Source: JAWLHA01 sp041690535 (GTDB lineage Bacteria; Pseudomonadota; Gammaproteobacteria; Thiohalomonadales; Thiohalomonadaceae). Taken from it: a stretch of 46,175 nt of DNA. The notes below the pieces were generated by a model. The model worked only from the letters and a program-made list of their open reading frames with translations, did no database searches and was not told the origin of the DNA. The stretch lies in NCBI GenBank assembly GCA_041690535.1, contig JAWLHA010000034.1, forward strand, positions 1 through 46,175, read 5' to 3'. This document shows, in pieces, positions 1 through 8,198 of the stretch. Position 1 is the stretch's first letter; every line of letters begins with the position of its first letter. Both the position numbers and the translations under genes were made by a program.

Positions 1-150
1 GGGTGGATAAGCGCAGCGCATCCACCGTGCGGCGTCGAATTGGTGGATGCGCTGCGCTTATCCACCCTATCTCGGTTCGCTGCCCCCGCCACCTGCGGCG
101 CAACTTGGCTGCGATTGGCGATCTTTCGGTTTACCTGTTCGGCGCTCTAG
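1..150. repeat. Family F1 palindromic element, copy 1 (left end cut by window)
   Basis: The core is a near-perfect palindrome, GGGTGGATAAGCGCAGCG reading into its own complement by about position 68. It is followed by a tail ending in CTGTTCGGCGCTCTAG at 150. The same core and tail recur at 41875-42066, and in partial form at 15340-15465, 19540-19692 and about 30550-30585. The right terminus overlaps the stop codon of the ABC permease on the minus strand: TAG at 147-149 lies within the terminal CTAG. The left terminus is outside the window. It has no coding capacity and is best read as a non-autonomous (MITE-like) element. Confidence 0.8.
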
Positions 151-1238
151 GACGAGCCCCTCAGGCGCAACATGCTGAGGCCGAGGGCGGCGGTGCCGAG
201 GAGGGCCATGACGCCATATTCAAAGAGGTGGTCGCCGATGCCGCCGCCCTTGAGGAACAGGTCGCGGATGATCACCAGGTAGTAGCGCAGCGGGTTGAGC
301 CAGGTGAGCAGTTGCACCCCCTCGGGCATGTTGCGGATGGGGAAGGCGAAACCGGAGAGGGTGATCATGGGCATGATGACGAAGATGGCCGACAGCATCG
401 CCTGCTGCTGGGTGCGTGAGTAAGTGGAGATCAGCAGCCCAAGTCCCAGGGTGCTCATAAGGTAGAGCATGGTACCGAGCAACAGTCCCAGGGCACTGCC
501 GCGGAAAGGCACCTCGAACCACCCCACCGCCACGGTGGAGACGAGGGCCATGTCGAACAGCCCCACACAGGCCACGGGGATCATCTTCCCCAGCACGAAC
601 TCCATGTCTGCAACGGGGGTGACCATCAGCCGCTCCAGGGTCCCCAGTTCCCGCTCGCGCACCACGGTCATGGCGGTGAGGATCATGGTCGCGATGAGTA
701 CCACGTTGGCGATGATCCCCGGGACGATGTAGGGGCGGTCATCGAGGTTGGGATTGAACCAGGCCCGATCCTCAATCACCAGCGGAGGCGCGCTCCCCTG
801 CGCTTGAAGCGCACTTTGCCGCAGCGCGCCGCTGAGCTGCCCCACCACCAGCAGAGCGCTGTTGGCATCGGATCCGTCCGCCACCAGTTGCACCACCCGA
901 CGCCGCTCGAAGTCCGCCGGAAAACGCATCACGACCCGCACCGCATTGCGGTCCATGGCATGACTGGCCCGGGCCATGTCCGGGAAGCGGGTGAGGGAGA
1001 AGTTGCCCGTGGCCTCCACATCCGCCAGCAGCGCCCGGCTGGCGGGAGAATTGGCATGGTCCACCACCGCGACCGCCGCGTGACGCACATCGAAAGTGGC
1101 TGCATAGCCGAAGACCACCAGCTGCACCACCGGCGGCACCACTACGAAGAAGCGCATCTTCGGGTCGCGCAGCAGCTGCCGGAACTCCTTGGCCAGCAAC
1201 GCCCGCAATCGATGGAGGCTTAGACCAAAGGCGCTCAC
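147..1238 (-). CDS. ABC-2 type transporter permease (YbhR/YhhJ-like), last gene of export operon
   Basis: This is an inner-membrane permease half of an ABC exporter, 363 residues from a GTG at 1238. That GTG overlaps the stop of the upstream permease by four bases (GTGA), so I prefer it to the longer upstream reading. The N-terminus (LLAKEFRQLLRDPKMRFFVV) is the usual cytoplasmic lead-in plus first membrane segment. A large periplasmic loop follows, then about five membrane segments containing the family-typical RERELGTLERLMVTPV stretch. It pairs with the permease at 1235-2341 and two ATPases upstream. The stop codon TAG comes from the end of repeat element F1, so the extreme C-terminus (LRLRGSS) may differ from that of orthologues. 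The substrate is unknown; ybhGFSR-type systems export toxic compounds or cations. Confidence 0.88.
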   Translation of the reverse strand: MSAFGLSLHRLRALLAKEFRQLLRDPKMRFFVVVPPVVQLVVFGYAATFDVRHAAVAVVDHANSPASRALLADVEATGNFSLTRFPDMARASHAMDRNAVRVVMRFPADFERRRVVQLVADGSDANSALLVVGQLSGALRQSALQAQGSAPPLVIEDRAWFNPNLDDRPYIVPGIIANVVLIATMILTAMTVVRERELGTLERLMVTPVADMEFVLGKMIPVACVGLFDMALVSTVAVGWFEVPFRGSALGLLLGTMLYLMSTLGLGLLISTYSRTQQQAMLSAIFVIMPMITLSGFAFPIRNMPEGVQLLTWLNPLRYYLVIIRDLFLKGGGIGDHLFEYGVMALLGTAALGLSMLRLRGSS

Positions 1239-2341
1239 GGCAGCAGTCCCAGAGTGCGGGCACGCCAATGGGTCAGTGCCGCGAGGATCAACAGGATCAC
1301 CGCAAGGGCGGCCACCTCCCCCCACAGCAATAAGGGGGAAATCCCCTTCAGAAAGATCGCCTTTGAGAGCGTAACGTAGTAGCGCGCCGGGACGAGCAGG
1401 GTGAGGTACTGGAGCAGTTGGGGCATGTTTTCGATGGCGAAAATGAATCCCGACAACAGAAACGCCGGCAAGAACGTACTCACCATGGCGATCTGGCTGG
1501 CCAGGATCTGGTTGCCCGCAACGATGGAGATGAGTGCCCCCTGAAGCATCACCACCAGAAGGAACAACGCCGAGACGAGCACCAGCGCCACGGCCGAACC
1601 GCGGAGCGGGACGTCGAAGATGAAGACCGCAGCGAGCACCGCGACCGCCAGGTCGGCCAGGCCAATGACGAAGTACGGCCCCAGCTTGCCCAACAGAAAC
1701 TCACCGCGGGTGAGTGAGGTGGTACGCAACATCACCAGATTGCCCGACTCCATCTCCCGGGCGATGGTGAGCGAGGTCATCAGGGCACCGATCACCGCCA
1801 TGACGATGGCGATGACCCCCGGCACGATGGCCATGCGGCTCTCGCGCGCCTCGTTGAACCACAGCCGATCCTCGATGCGGATCGCCGGACGGCCGTTCTG
1901 TTGTTCAAGGAGAAAGTCGTTGACGATGGCCTGGGCGTAATTGCGCACCAGCCGCGCGCTGTTGGCGTCCACGCCATCGGCAATGAGCTGCAGCTGTGCG
2001 CGGCCACGCTGGAGATCCGCCGTGAAGCCGGCGGGCACCACCAGGGCGGCCCAGACCCGCCCCTCCTGGATGGCCGCGGCCACCTCCGCCCGGGAGTTGA
2101 AATGGAGGGTAACGCGAAAGGCCGCACTGGCGTCGAAGTGGGCCACCACCGCGTTGGAGGTGCCGTCACGGACCTCCTGCAGCACCCCGATGGGCGCCTC
2201 GGTGATGTCCAGCCGAATGGCGTAGCCGAAGAGAAAGAGCAGCATGGTCGGCATCAGCAGAATGAGGGCGAGGCTGCGGGGATCGCGCAGCAGGTGGCGC
2301 CACTCCTTGCGAGCCATGGCCCGCACGTGCTGCAGTCTCAC
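1235..2341 (-). CDS. ABC-2 type transporter permease (YbhS-like)
   Basis: This 368-residue integral membrane permease starts at ATG 2341, overlapping the stop of the upstream ATPase by four bases (ATGA). It begins MRLQHVRAMARKEWRHLLRD with a first membrane helix, then a periplasmic domain of about 150 residues and a C-terminal set of about five hydrophobic segments. The conserved segment AREMESGNLVMLRTTSL matches the cytoplasmic coupling region of ABC-2 permeases. It is homologous to the next permease, and the two probably form a heterodimeric channel. Translational coupling throughout the operon suggests equimolar production. Confidence 0.9.
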   Translation of the reverse strand: MRLQHVRAMARKEWRHLLRDPRSLALILLMPTMLLFLFGYAIRLDITEAPIGVLQEVRDGTSNAVVAHFDASAAFRVTLHFNSRAEVAAAIQEGRVWAALVVPAGFTADLQRGRAQLQLIADGVDANSARLVRNYAQAIVNDFLLEQQNGRPAIRIEDRLWFNEARESRMAIVPGVIAIVMAVIGALMTSLTIAREMESGNLVMLRTTSLTRGEFLLGKLGPYFVIGLADLAVAVLAAVFIFDVPLRGSAVALVLVSALFLLVVMLQGALISIVAGNQILASQIAMVSTFLPAFLLSGFIFAIENMPQLLQYLTLLVPARYYVTLSKAIFLKGISPLLLWGEVAALAVILLILAALTHWRARTLGLLP

Positions 2342-3291
2342 CCTGCCCCCTCGGCTTCAGCCTGCTCCAATACAGCGACGAAGATGTCCTCCAGGGCCGG
2401 AGCCGCCGGGCCAAGGCGGGTGATGGCGATGCCCTCCTGTGCCGCAAAGGCGCGGAGCGCTTCCATGATCGGGTGAGGATCTACCCCGGGACGCAGGCGG
2501 ATCCTCAGCAATCCCGCGTGGGGGATCACCTCCTGCACCGCTTCCCACTGCGCAAGGGTTGCCGCACAGCCCGGGCAGCCGCGCGTGTGCAACGCCAACA
2601 GGGGTGTGGCGAGGGGACGGGCCAGCAGCTCATCGGGGCTGCCCCGCTCCACCACGCGCCCGGCGTGCATCAGGGCGAGACGGTCACAGAACAGGGCCTC
2701 ATCCATGTAGTGGGTGGTCACCAGGATCCCCATGCCCCCCTCGGCGAGCTCATAGATGAGCTCCCAAAAGTCCTGACGGGCCAGCGGGTCCACCCCCGAG
2801 GTGGGTTCGTCCAGAAACAGCACTTCGGGCTCGTGGAGCAGCGCCGCGGCGAGGGCAAGGCGGCGCTGAAACCCCAGGGGCAGCTCTCCGGCCGGGGCGG
2901 TGGCCACCGCCGAAAGCCCCAGCCGCTCCAGCGCCCACGGGATCCTCCGTTCCAGGCGGGTTCCGGTCAGCCCATACAGACCCGCCTGCAACCGCAGATT
3001 TTCGAGGGTGGTGAGATCGCCGTAGAGCGTGAAGCGCTGGGTCACGTAGCCGAGCCGTCCCCGGGCGCGACGGGCGCCTTGCGCTATGTCGATCCCGGCA
3101 ACCCGAATGGTGCCTTCACTGGGTGGCAGGGTGCCGCACAGCATGCGGATGGCGGTGGTCTTCCCCGCCCCGTTGGCCCCCAGCAAGCCGAAGACTTCGC
3201 CCCGCATCACGCGAAGCTCGATGTGGTCCACGGCGGTGAAGTCGCCGAACCTCCGGGTCAGCCCCGAGGCGTCGATCACCGCCTCAGCCAC
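2338..3291 (-). CDS. ABC transporter ATP-binding protein (YbhF C-half-like)
   Basis: This is the cytoplasmic nucleotide-binding subunit, 317 residues from GTG 3291, which overlaps the preceding ATPase by eight bases. Walker A is GANGAGKTT at about residues 38-46 and Walker B is VLFLDEPTSGVDP. The signature motif is degenerate (LPLGFQRR in place of LSGGQ), as is usual in the second ATPase of this family. A C-terminal extension of about 90 residues carries CPGCAATLAQW and a LEDIFVAVLEQ ending. In E. coli ybhF one polypeptide holds two such ATPases; here they are separate genes. A more distal ATG start is possible but would run deep into the upstream gene. Confidence 0.88.
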   Translation of the reverse strand: MAEAVIDASGLTRRFGDFTAVDHIELRVMRGEVFGLLGANGAGKTTAIRMLCGTLPPSEGTIRVAGIDIAQGARRARGRLGYVTQRFTLYGDLTTLENLRLQAGLYGLTGTRLERRIPWALERLGLSAVATAPAGELPLGFQRRLALAAALLHEPEVLFLDEPTSGVDPLARQDFWELIYELAEGGMGILVTTHYMDEALFCDRLALMHAGRVVERGSPDELLARPLATPLLALHTRGCPGCAATLAQWEAVQEVIPHAGLLRIRLRPGVDPHPIMEALRAFAAQEGIAITRLGPAAPALEDIFVAVLEQAEAEGAG

Positions 3292-4213
3292 CGCCGACCT
3301 CGGCCAGGGCCAGGGCCAGGTCACGCAGGGCCGCATCGTGCAGGGTGGGCTGCAACGGTTCACAGCGCAGCCCCGAAAACTGGGCGGCGAGGCGTTCGGC
3401 CAGCGCCCCCTCGTCTCCCTCCTCCACCCACACGTTGAGCCGGGGTCCCACCGGAAAGAGGAGCTTCACCTCAGGCGCCCGGCGCAGGGCGCCACGGTGA
3501 CGGCGCACCTGCGGACCGTGGATGGCCACCAGCGCCAGCCCCGCCCGGTCGACGAGCGTCTCCGGGGCGCCGCTGCGGCGAATGGCCCCCGCCTCCAGGA
3601 TGGCGACCCGGTCACACCGCTCCGCCTCGTCCATGTTGGCGGTGGCGTACAGGATGGCCATGCCCTCTGCGCGTACCCCGTCGAGCAGCCGCCAGAAGGC
3701 CCGGCGGGAGACCGGGTCAACCCCGGTGGTGGGCTCGTCCAGAAACATCACCCGCGGTTCGGTGACCAGGGCGCAGGCCAGGGCCAGCTTCTGCATCATG
3801 CCGCCCGAGAGCTGCCCGGCCCGGCGCCCCTCGAAGCCGGTCAGGCCGGTGCGTTGCAGTAGCCCGCCGATCCGCGCCGCTGCGGCAGTGGGGGCCAGCC
3901 CGTGCAGGTCAGCGAAAAAGATCAGATTCTCCGCCACCGAGAGGTCCTGATAGAGCCCGAAGCCTTGGGGCATGTAGGCAATGGCAGCGCGCAACCCCGG
4001 CTCGTGGGGGGCGCGCCCCAACACCCGCACCTCACCGGCCTGGGGCTCCAGCTGCCCCAGGGCGATACGCAGCAGGGTGCTCTTGCCCGCGCCGTCGGCG
4101 CCCACCAACCCCACGATCTCGCCGGTCCCCACCGCCAGGTCGATCCCCTGCAGCACCCGGCGCGGCCCGTAGGCAAAGTTCACCCCGCTCAGCTGGATGG
4201 CAGCGCCGTTCAT
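3284..4213 (-). CDS. ABC transporter ATP-binding protein (YbhF N-half-like)
   Basis: This is the first ATPase of the export operon, 309 residues. ATG 4213 overlaps the adaptor stop by four bases (ATGA). It has Walker A GADGAGKST at residues 38-46, Q-loop YMPQGFGLYQDLSV, signature LSGGMMQKLALA and Walker B VMFLDEPTTGVDP. All catalytic elements look intact, unlike the degenerate signature of its partner, so hydrolysis may be asymmetric between the two sites. The longer upstream reading frame is inside the adaptor gene and is not supported. Confidence 0.9.
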   Translation of the reverse strand: MNGAAIQLSGVNFAYGPRRVLQGIDLAVGTGEIVGLVGADGAGKSTLLRIALGQLEPQAGEVRVLGRAPHEPGLRAAIAYMPQGFGLYQDLSVAENLIFFADLHGLAPTAAAARIGGLLQRTGLTGFEGRRAGQLSGGMMQKLALACALVTEPRVMFLDEPTTGVDPVSRRAFWRLLDGVRAEGMAILYATANMDEAERCDRVAILEAGAIRRSGAPETLVDRAGLALVAIHGPQVRRHRGALRRAPEVKLLFPVGPRLNVWVEEGDEGALAERLAAQFSGLRCEPLQPTLHDAALRDLALALAEVGGG

Positions 4214-5196
4214 GGCGGCGAGATGGGGATGGTGACGTCGGCGGGCATGCCGATCTTGAGGACCCTTTCCGGGTTGTCCACCTGCACCTTGATGCGATAG
4301 ACCAACCCCACCCGCAGCTGGCGAGTCTCCACGGTCTTGGGGGTGAACTCCGCTTCGGGAGAGATGAAGCTGAGCCGCCCCTCGAAACTCCGGTCGATAC
4401 CGTCCACCTCCACCTGAGCGGCTTGGCCGAGCCGAACCCGGGCCAGGTCCGTCTCGTTGAGATAGGCCCGCACCCAAGTTTTTTCCAGCGCGGCCACCCT
4501 CAGCACCGGCTGGCCGGAGGCGACCACTTCCCCCGGCTCGGCCATGCGCACCGAGACCACACCGGCCAGAGGAGTGATGAGGCGCGTATAGGCCAGTTGC
4601 CGCCGCGCAATGGCCAGGCCGGACTGGCGGGCCTGAAACTCCGCTTCGGCCCGGCGGATCTCCTCCGCCCGGGGCCCTTCGCGCAGCAGCGCCAAATTCT
4701 GGCGCGCCTGCTCCACTCCCGCCTCTGCCACGTCACGTCGCAGCTGGGCCTGTTCCAACTGTTCTTCAGAGGCGAGATGGCGCGCCACCAGGGTTTCGAG
4801 CCGTCTCACCTCGGCGCGGGCAAAGGTGCGTTCGGCCTCGGCGCGGGCGAGGGCCGCCTGGGCGGCGCGCACCTCCTGGACGCGGCTGCCGGCCTGGAGG
4901 GCCTCCAGCGCCGCCCGCGCGGCGGCCGCCTCCGCCTCGGCCCGTTCCACCGCCAGGCGGTAGTCCTCATCATCCAACAGCGCCACCGTCTGGCCCGAGG
5001 CGACGCCGCTGCCTTCATCGACCTCCACGCTGGCGATGCGGCCACTGACGCGAAAGGAGAGATCGCTCTCCCGCGCCTCGATGGTACCGGCGAGAACCAC
5101 CCGATCCTGCGGCCCCTCCTGCCCGTTGCAGCCCACGACGGCGAGCAACACCAGCAGGGCGAGCCGTCGCGGTTGGGCATTCGGGAGCCTCCACAT
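4210..5196 (-). CDS. HlyD-family periplasmic adaptor lipoprotein (YbhG-like)
   Basis: This is a membrane fusion protein linking the inner-membrane exporter to the outer membrane, 328 residues. It starts at ATG 5196 with a purine-rich ribosome site (GGAGGGCGAGG) just upstream. The N-terminus is a signal peptide with lipobox ending at Cys23 (LLAVVGC), so it is probably a lipoprotein. Residues about 35-80 form the first half of the biotinyl-lipoyl-like domain. Then comes a long Ala/Glu/Arg-rich alpha-helical hairpin (about 85-190), then the second lipoyl half and a beta-barrel (RLITPLAGVVSVRMAEPGE). It is the first gene of the operon. Its promoter must lie in the spacer shared with apgM, which holds repeat element F3. 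Confidence 0.9.
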   Translation of the reverse strand: MWRLPNAQPRRLALLVLLAVVGCNGQEGPQDRVVLAGTIEARESDLSFRVSGRIASVEVDEGSGVASGQTVALLDDEDYRLAVERAEAEAAAARAALEALQAGSRVQEVRAAQAALARAEAERTFARAEVRRLETLVARHLASEEQLEQAQLRRDVAEAGVEQARQNLALLREGPRAEEIRRAEAEFQARQSGLAIARRQLAYTRLITPLAGVVSVRMAEPGEVVASGQPVLRVAALEKTWVRAYLNETDLARVRLGQAAQVEVDGIDRSFEGRLSFISPEAEFTPKTVETRQLRVGLVYRIKVQVDNPERVLKIGMPADVTIPISPP

Positions 5197-5313
5197 TCTC
5201 ACCTCGCCCTCCCCTGTTCCCTGTCCCGCAGCATCATCCATGAGCTTAGTCCGGAGCCGCGCGACGCCTGCCGGCACCTTGATGGTTTTCGCTGCGCTCG
5301 CCACCCACACTCG

Positions 5314-5481
5314 GCAGGGTGAACGCATACTTACCCAAGAGCGATGTAAGTCCTTGAAAGCAGGTCGTCGGCCGCATGGACGCGGCCGTCGAGCGTACAT
5401 GGACGTATCGACAGCGCACCTGCTTTCAAGGACTTACATCGCTCACAGCACGGCCGTGACGTTAGTATGCGTTTACCCTGC
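5314..5481. repeat. Family F3 terminal-inverted-repeat element, copy A
   Basis: This 168-bp element runs from GCAGGGTGAACGCATACT to the inverse AGTATGCGTTTACCCTGC. Each end is followed by an inner inverted arm, GCGATGTAAGTCCTTGAAAG and its complement. The centre holds a variable GTACATGGACGTATCGACAG segment. Copies B and C are at 33691-33908 and 36543-36689. Unlike those two, copy A has no clear flanking direct repeat. It fills most of the 362-bp spacer between the divergent starts of the ABC operon and apgM, so it may contain or displace their promoters. Confidence 0.85.
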
Positions 5482-5558
5482 CACCTGCGGAATCGCTGAA
5501 CCCGTGCCGGTCGCCGCCGTCTACACTATCGATACCGCCCTCCTCCGGAGAGGTTTTC

Positions 5559-6782
5559 ATGTCCGTACCCGACTATTCGTCCGTGTGGGAGCAGTTGGCG
5601 CAGCCTGGCGGCAAGATCGTGCTCCTGGTCCTGGACGGTGCCGGCGGCCTCCCCTTCCCCGGCGTAAACAAGAGCGCGCTCGAGGCGGCCAGGACCCCCA
5701 ATCTGGATGCACTTGCCGCCTCCGCCAGCTGCGGCATGCTGGAGATGGTGGGGCCGGGGATCACCCCCGGCAGCGGCCCGGGGCACCTTGCCCTGTTTGG
5801 ATACGAGCCGCTGTCGCATCAACTGGGCCGCGGTGTGCTCTCTGCGCTGGGGGTGGGATTCGGGCTGCAGGAGGGGGATGTGGCGGCACGCATCAACTTC
5901 GCCACCCGCGATAGGGCCGGCCGCATCACCGATCGCCGCGCCGGACGCATTCCCAATGAAGTGAACGAGAGGCTCTGCCGCAGCATTCGCGAGCAGGTGA
6001 AACTGGAGTTCGAGGGGGAATACTTCCTGTTCACCGAGAGTCAGCACCGTGCCGTGCTGATCCTGCGCGGCCCGGGGCTGGGCGGGAACATCGGCGACAC
6101 CGATCCCCAGAAGACGGGCGTGCCGCCCCTTCAGGCGCAGCCCACCGCCCCCGACTCGGAGAAAAGCGCCGCAGTGGTACGCCAGTTCGTGGAGAAGGCG
6201 CATGGGGCACTGGCGGGGGAGACCCCGGCCAACACCCTTCTGCTGCGGGGGTTCGAGCGTTACAAAGCATTTCCCACATTGGCCCAGCGCTTCAAGCTCA
6301 ACGGTCTCTGCATTGCGCAGTACCCCATGTACCGGGGCGTATCGCGCCTGCTGGGCATGGATGTGGCAGAACCCCCGCCGTTGAAGGTCCAAGGCACCAT
6401 GGAGTGCCTCGTGGATCGCATCGACGACGGCCATGACTTCTTTTTCGTCCACATCAAGGGCACCGACAGCGCCGGCGAGGATGGCGACTTCGACGCCAAA
6501 GTGGCCACCATCGAGGAGGTGGACAAGTACCTTCCGCTGGTTTCGAACCTCAATGCGGAGGTCTTCGCCGTCGCCGCCGACCACTCCACGCCCGCGGTCA
6601 TGCAGGGGCACTCGTGGCACCCGGTGCCCGCTCTCATTCGCTCCCGTTTTGCCCGAGTGGACGAGGTCCGGCGCTTTTCCGAAGATGCCTGCGTTCACGG
6701 CTCACTGGGGCTTCGCCCGGCCACGCACCTGATGGGCCTGCTCCTCGCCCATGCGGGGCGGCTGAAGAAATTCGGCGCCTGA
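5559..6782 (+). CDS. apgM: 2,3-bisphosphoglycerate-independent phosphoglycerate mutase, archaeal type
   Basis: It interconverts 3- and 2-phosphoglycerate in glycolysis and gluconeogenesis (cytoplasmic, metal-dependent alkaline-phosphatase fold). It has 407 residues, usual for the ApgM family. Visible motifs are the metal-binding VLDGAGG (Asp26), PGSGPGHLALFGYEP with the candidate nucleophilic serine, HIKGTDSAGEDGDFDAKV, and AADHSTP near the C-terminus. These are the signatures that separate ApgM from the longer GpmI. CCGGAGAGG precedes the ATG by about seven bases. It stands alone, divergent from the ABC operon. Confidence 0.93.
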   Translation: MSVPDYSSVWEQLAQPGGKIVLLVLDGAGGLPFPGVNKSALEAARTPNLDALAASASCGMLEMVGPGITPGSGPGHLALFGYEPLSHQLGRGVLSALGVGFGLQEGDVAARINFATRDRAGRITDRRAGRIPNEVNERLCRSIREQVKLEFEGEYFLFTESQHRAVLILRGPGLGGNIGDTDPQKTGVPPLQAQPTAPDSEKSAAVVRQFVEKAHGALAGETPANTLLLRGFERYKAFPTLAQRFKLNGLCIAQYPMYRGVSRLLGMDVAEPPPLKVQGTMECLVDRIDDGHDFFFVHIKGTDSAGEDGDFDAKVATIEEVDKYLPLVSNLNAEVFAVAADHSTPAVMQGHSWHPVPALIRSRFARVDEVRRFSEDACVHGSLGLRPATHLMGLLLAHAGRLKKFGA

Positions 6783-6993
6783 TGCCCGGCGCGGCAATCA
6801 TTTTCCCTCCCGTGGGCGTCTAACGAGCCGAGCCAACAGGCACTCGCCGGGCCTCCGCTCTCATGAGCGGATGCAGCGCCGCCCAGGCGTCGCTGTGGAA
6901 GAGCAAGTTTCAGGACGGGGGTGCCAAGGCCCCGATCCAGATGGGCCGACCGGCACCAACGGCCTCCCTGGGAGACGGGGGAAGAGCGCAAAG

Positions 6994-7839
6994 ATGTGGA
7001 AGCCCACAACCACCGACACCCGATTGCGGCTCAGCGACGAGGAGTTCGCCTGCCTGGCCACACTGGTCAGAAGGCGTACGGGCATCGAGGTCAATCCGGC
7101 CAAGCGGCAGCTGTTCTGCTCTCGGCTGGCCGGGCGCCTGCGGGCCTTGGGGTTCACCAGTTTCGATCAGTACCGCCAGGTGCTGATGGAGCGCCCCGGT
7201 GGTGAGTTCACCCGGCTGATCGACGCGATCACCACCAACCCCACCAACTTCTTCCGCGAAAATGATCAGTTCGAGTACCTCGGCCGGCAACTGCTCCCTG
7301 CCATTCTGGGCAACAGCCGGGGCCCGCGGTGTCTGCGGATCTGGTCTGCCGGGTGTGCCACCGGGGAAGAGGCCTACGCCATTGCCATGGTCGCGGCCGA
7401 AAGGATTCAGCATTTGCGCGGCTGGGAGGTCAGCATTCTGGCGACTGACCTGGACCCTGCCCTCCTGCGGCAGGCGGAGCAGGGTATCTACGATGTGGAT
7501 CGGCTGCGCGCGATCGTTCCCGAGCGGCTACAACGCTGGTTCCGCTCCGGCGAGGGGGCCAGAGGACGGTTCACCGTCTCCTCCGAGTTGCAGGATATGA
7601 TCACCTTTCGCCCCATGAACCTGCTGGAGGAGTGGTCCGCCGTTCCGCGCTTTCAGGTGATTTTCTGCCGCAACGTGGTGATCTACTTCGACAAGTCCAC
7701 TCAGCGAGACATTATCGAGCGGTTTGCCGACCACCTCGATCAGGACGGTCACCTGTTCCTGGGACATGCAGAGAGTCTGTATCAGGTGTCGGAGCGCTTT
7801 CAGCCGGTGGGCAGAACCGTGTTCCGCAAGCACAGGTGA
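6994..7839 (+). CDS. cheR: CheR-type chemotaxis receptor methyltransferase
   Basis: This enzyme transfers methyl groups from S-adenosylmethionine to glutamates of chemoreceptors. It has 281 residues from ATG 6994 (preceded by GGGGAAGAG). The N-terminal helical domain (about 10-75) includes RRRTGIEV. The diagnostic TNPTNFFRE is at 81-89 and the SAM-binding SAGCATGEEAY begins near 118. FCRNVVIYFD and the C-terminal LGHAESL complete the fold. No other che genes are adjacent, so it is an orphan in this window. A receptor gene starts at the far right edge. Confidence 0.92.
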   Translation: MWKPTTTDTRLRLSDEEFACLATLVRRRTGIEVNPAKRQLFCSRLAGRLRALGFTSFDQYRQVLMERPGGEFTRLIDAITTNPTNFFRENDQFEYLGRQLLPAILGNSRGPRCLRIWSAGCATGEEAYAIAMVAAERIQHLRGWEVSILATDLDPALLRQAEQGIYDVDRLRAIVPERLQRWFRSGEGARGRFTVSSELQDMITFRPMNLLEEWSAVPRFQVIFCRNVVIYFDKSTQRDIIERFADHLDQDGHLFLGHAESLYQVSERFQPVGRTVFRKHR

Positions 7840-7991
7840 GTGGCTAGGCGCTGCGCGTGTCAGTCGAAACTGTGCGGCGGGCGAGGGAATCAGAGCGGGA
7901 GGGAGGCCAGACAGCGTCCCCCCAAACAGGTGGTTCAACGCGAGGAGTTCACGGCGGAGGGAGGCTACGGCCTCCCCCTGAGGCGCCGCGG

Positions 7992-8198
7992 TCACTGGCG
8001 CCAGTCGGCCCGAAGCTTATGGCAAGGGCTGCGCCACTGACAGGTCCGATTCTGGCAGAAATACCGCACCTCGGTTCCGCAACAAGGCTCCTCTCCCCTG
8101 GATGCCTGAATGCGGCGAATGCGAGCCGGATTCTTCTCACCAGCGTGACGATCCGATTGCTGGTGGCGAACGAGTCGTCTAACGGTCGCGCTTGCCAT
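7992..8198 (-). CDS. Small cysteine-rich protein, function unknown
   Basis: This is a 68-residue frame with ATG at 8198 preceded by GAGGG at normal ribosome-site spacing (AGAGGGCTATATG). The N-terminal half is basic and hydrophilic (VRRLVRHQQSD). The C-terminal half holds Cys39, Cys40, Cys48, Cys53 and Cys59 in the stretch GEEPCCGTEVRYFCQNRTCQ. The spacing suggests a metal site or disulfides. It has no signal peptide or membrane segment. It is alone in a long gap on the opposite strand to cheR. I do not recognise a named family. The ribosome site and patterned cysteines favour a real gene over chance, but this is not certain. Confidence 0.5.
   Translation of the reverse strand: MASATVRRLVRHQQSDRHAGEKNPARIRRIQASRGEEPCCGTEVRYFCQNRTCQWRSPCHKLRADWRQ

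Noticed and set aside
3..419. Plus-strand open frame starting in the F1 element and running antisense to the ABC permease
   Set aside because: It has no ribosome site and low-complexity Gly/Glu/His-rich composition. It is a shadow of the permease and repeat.
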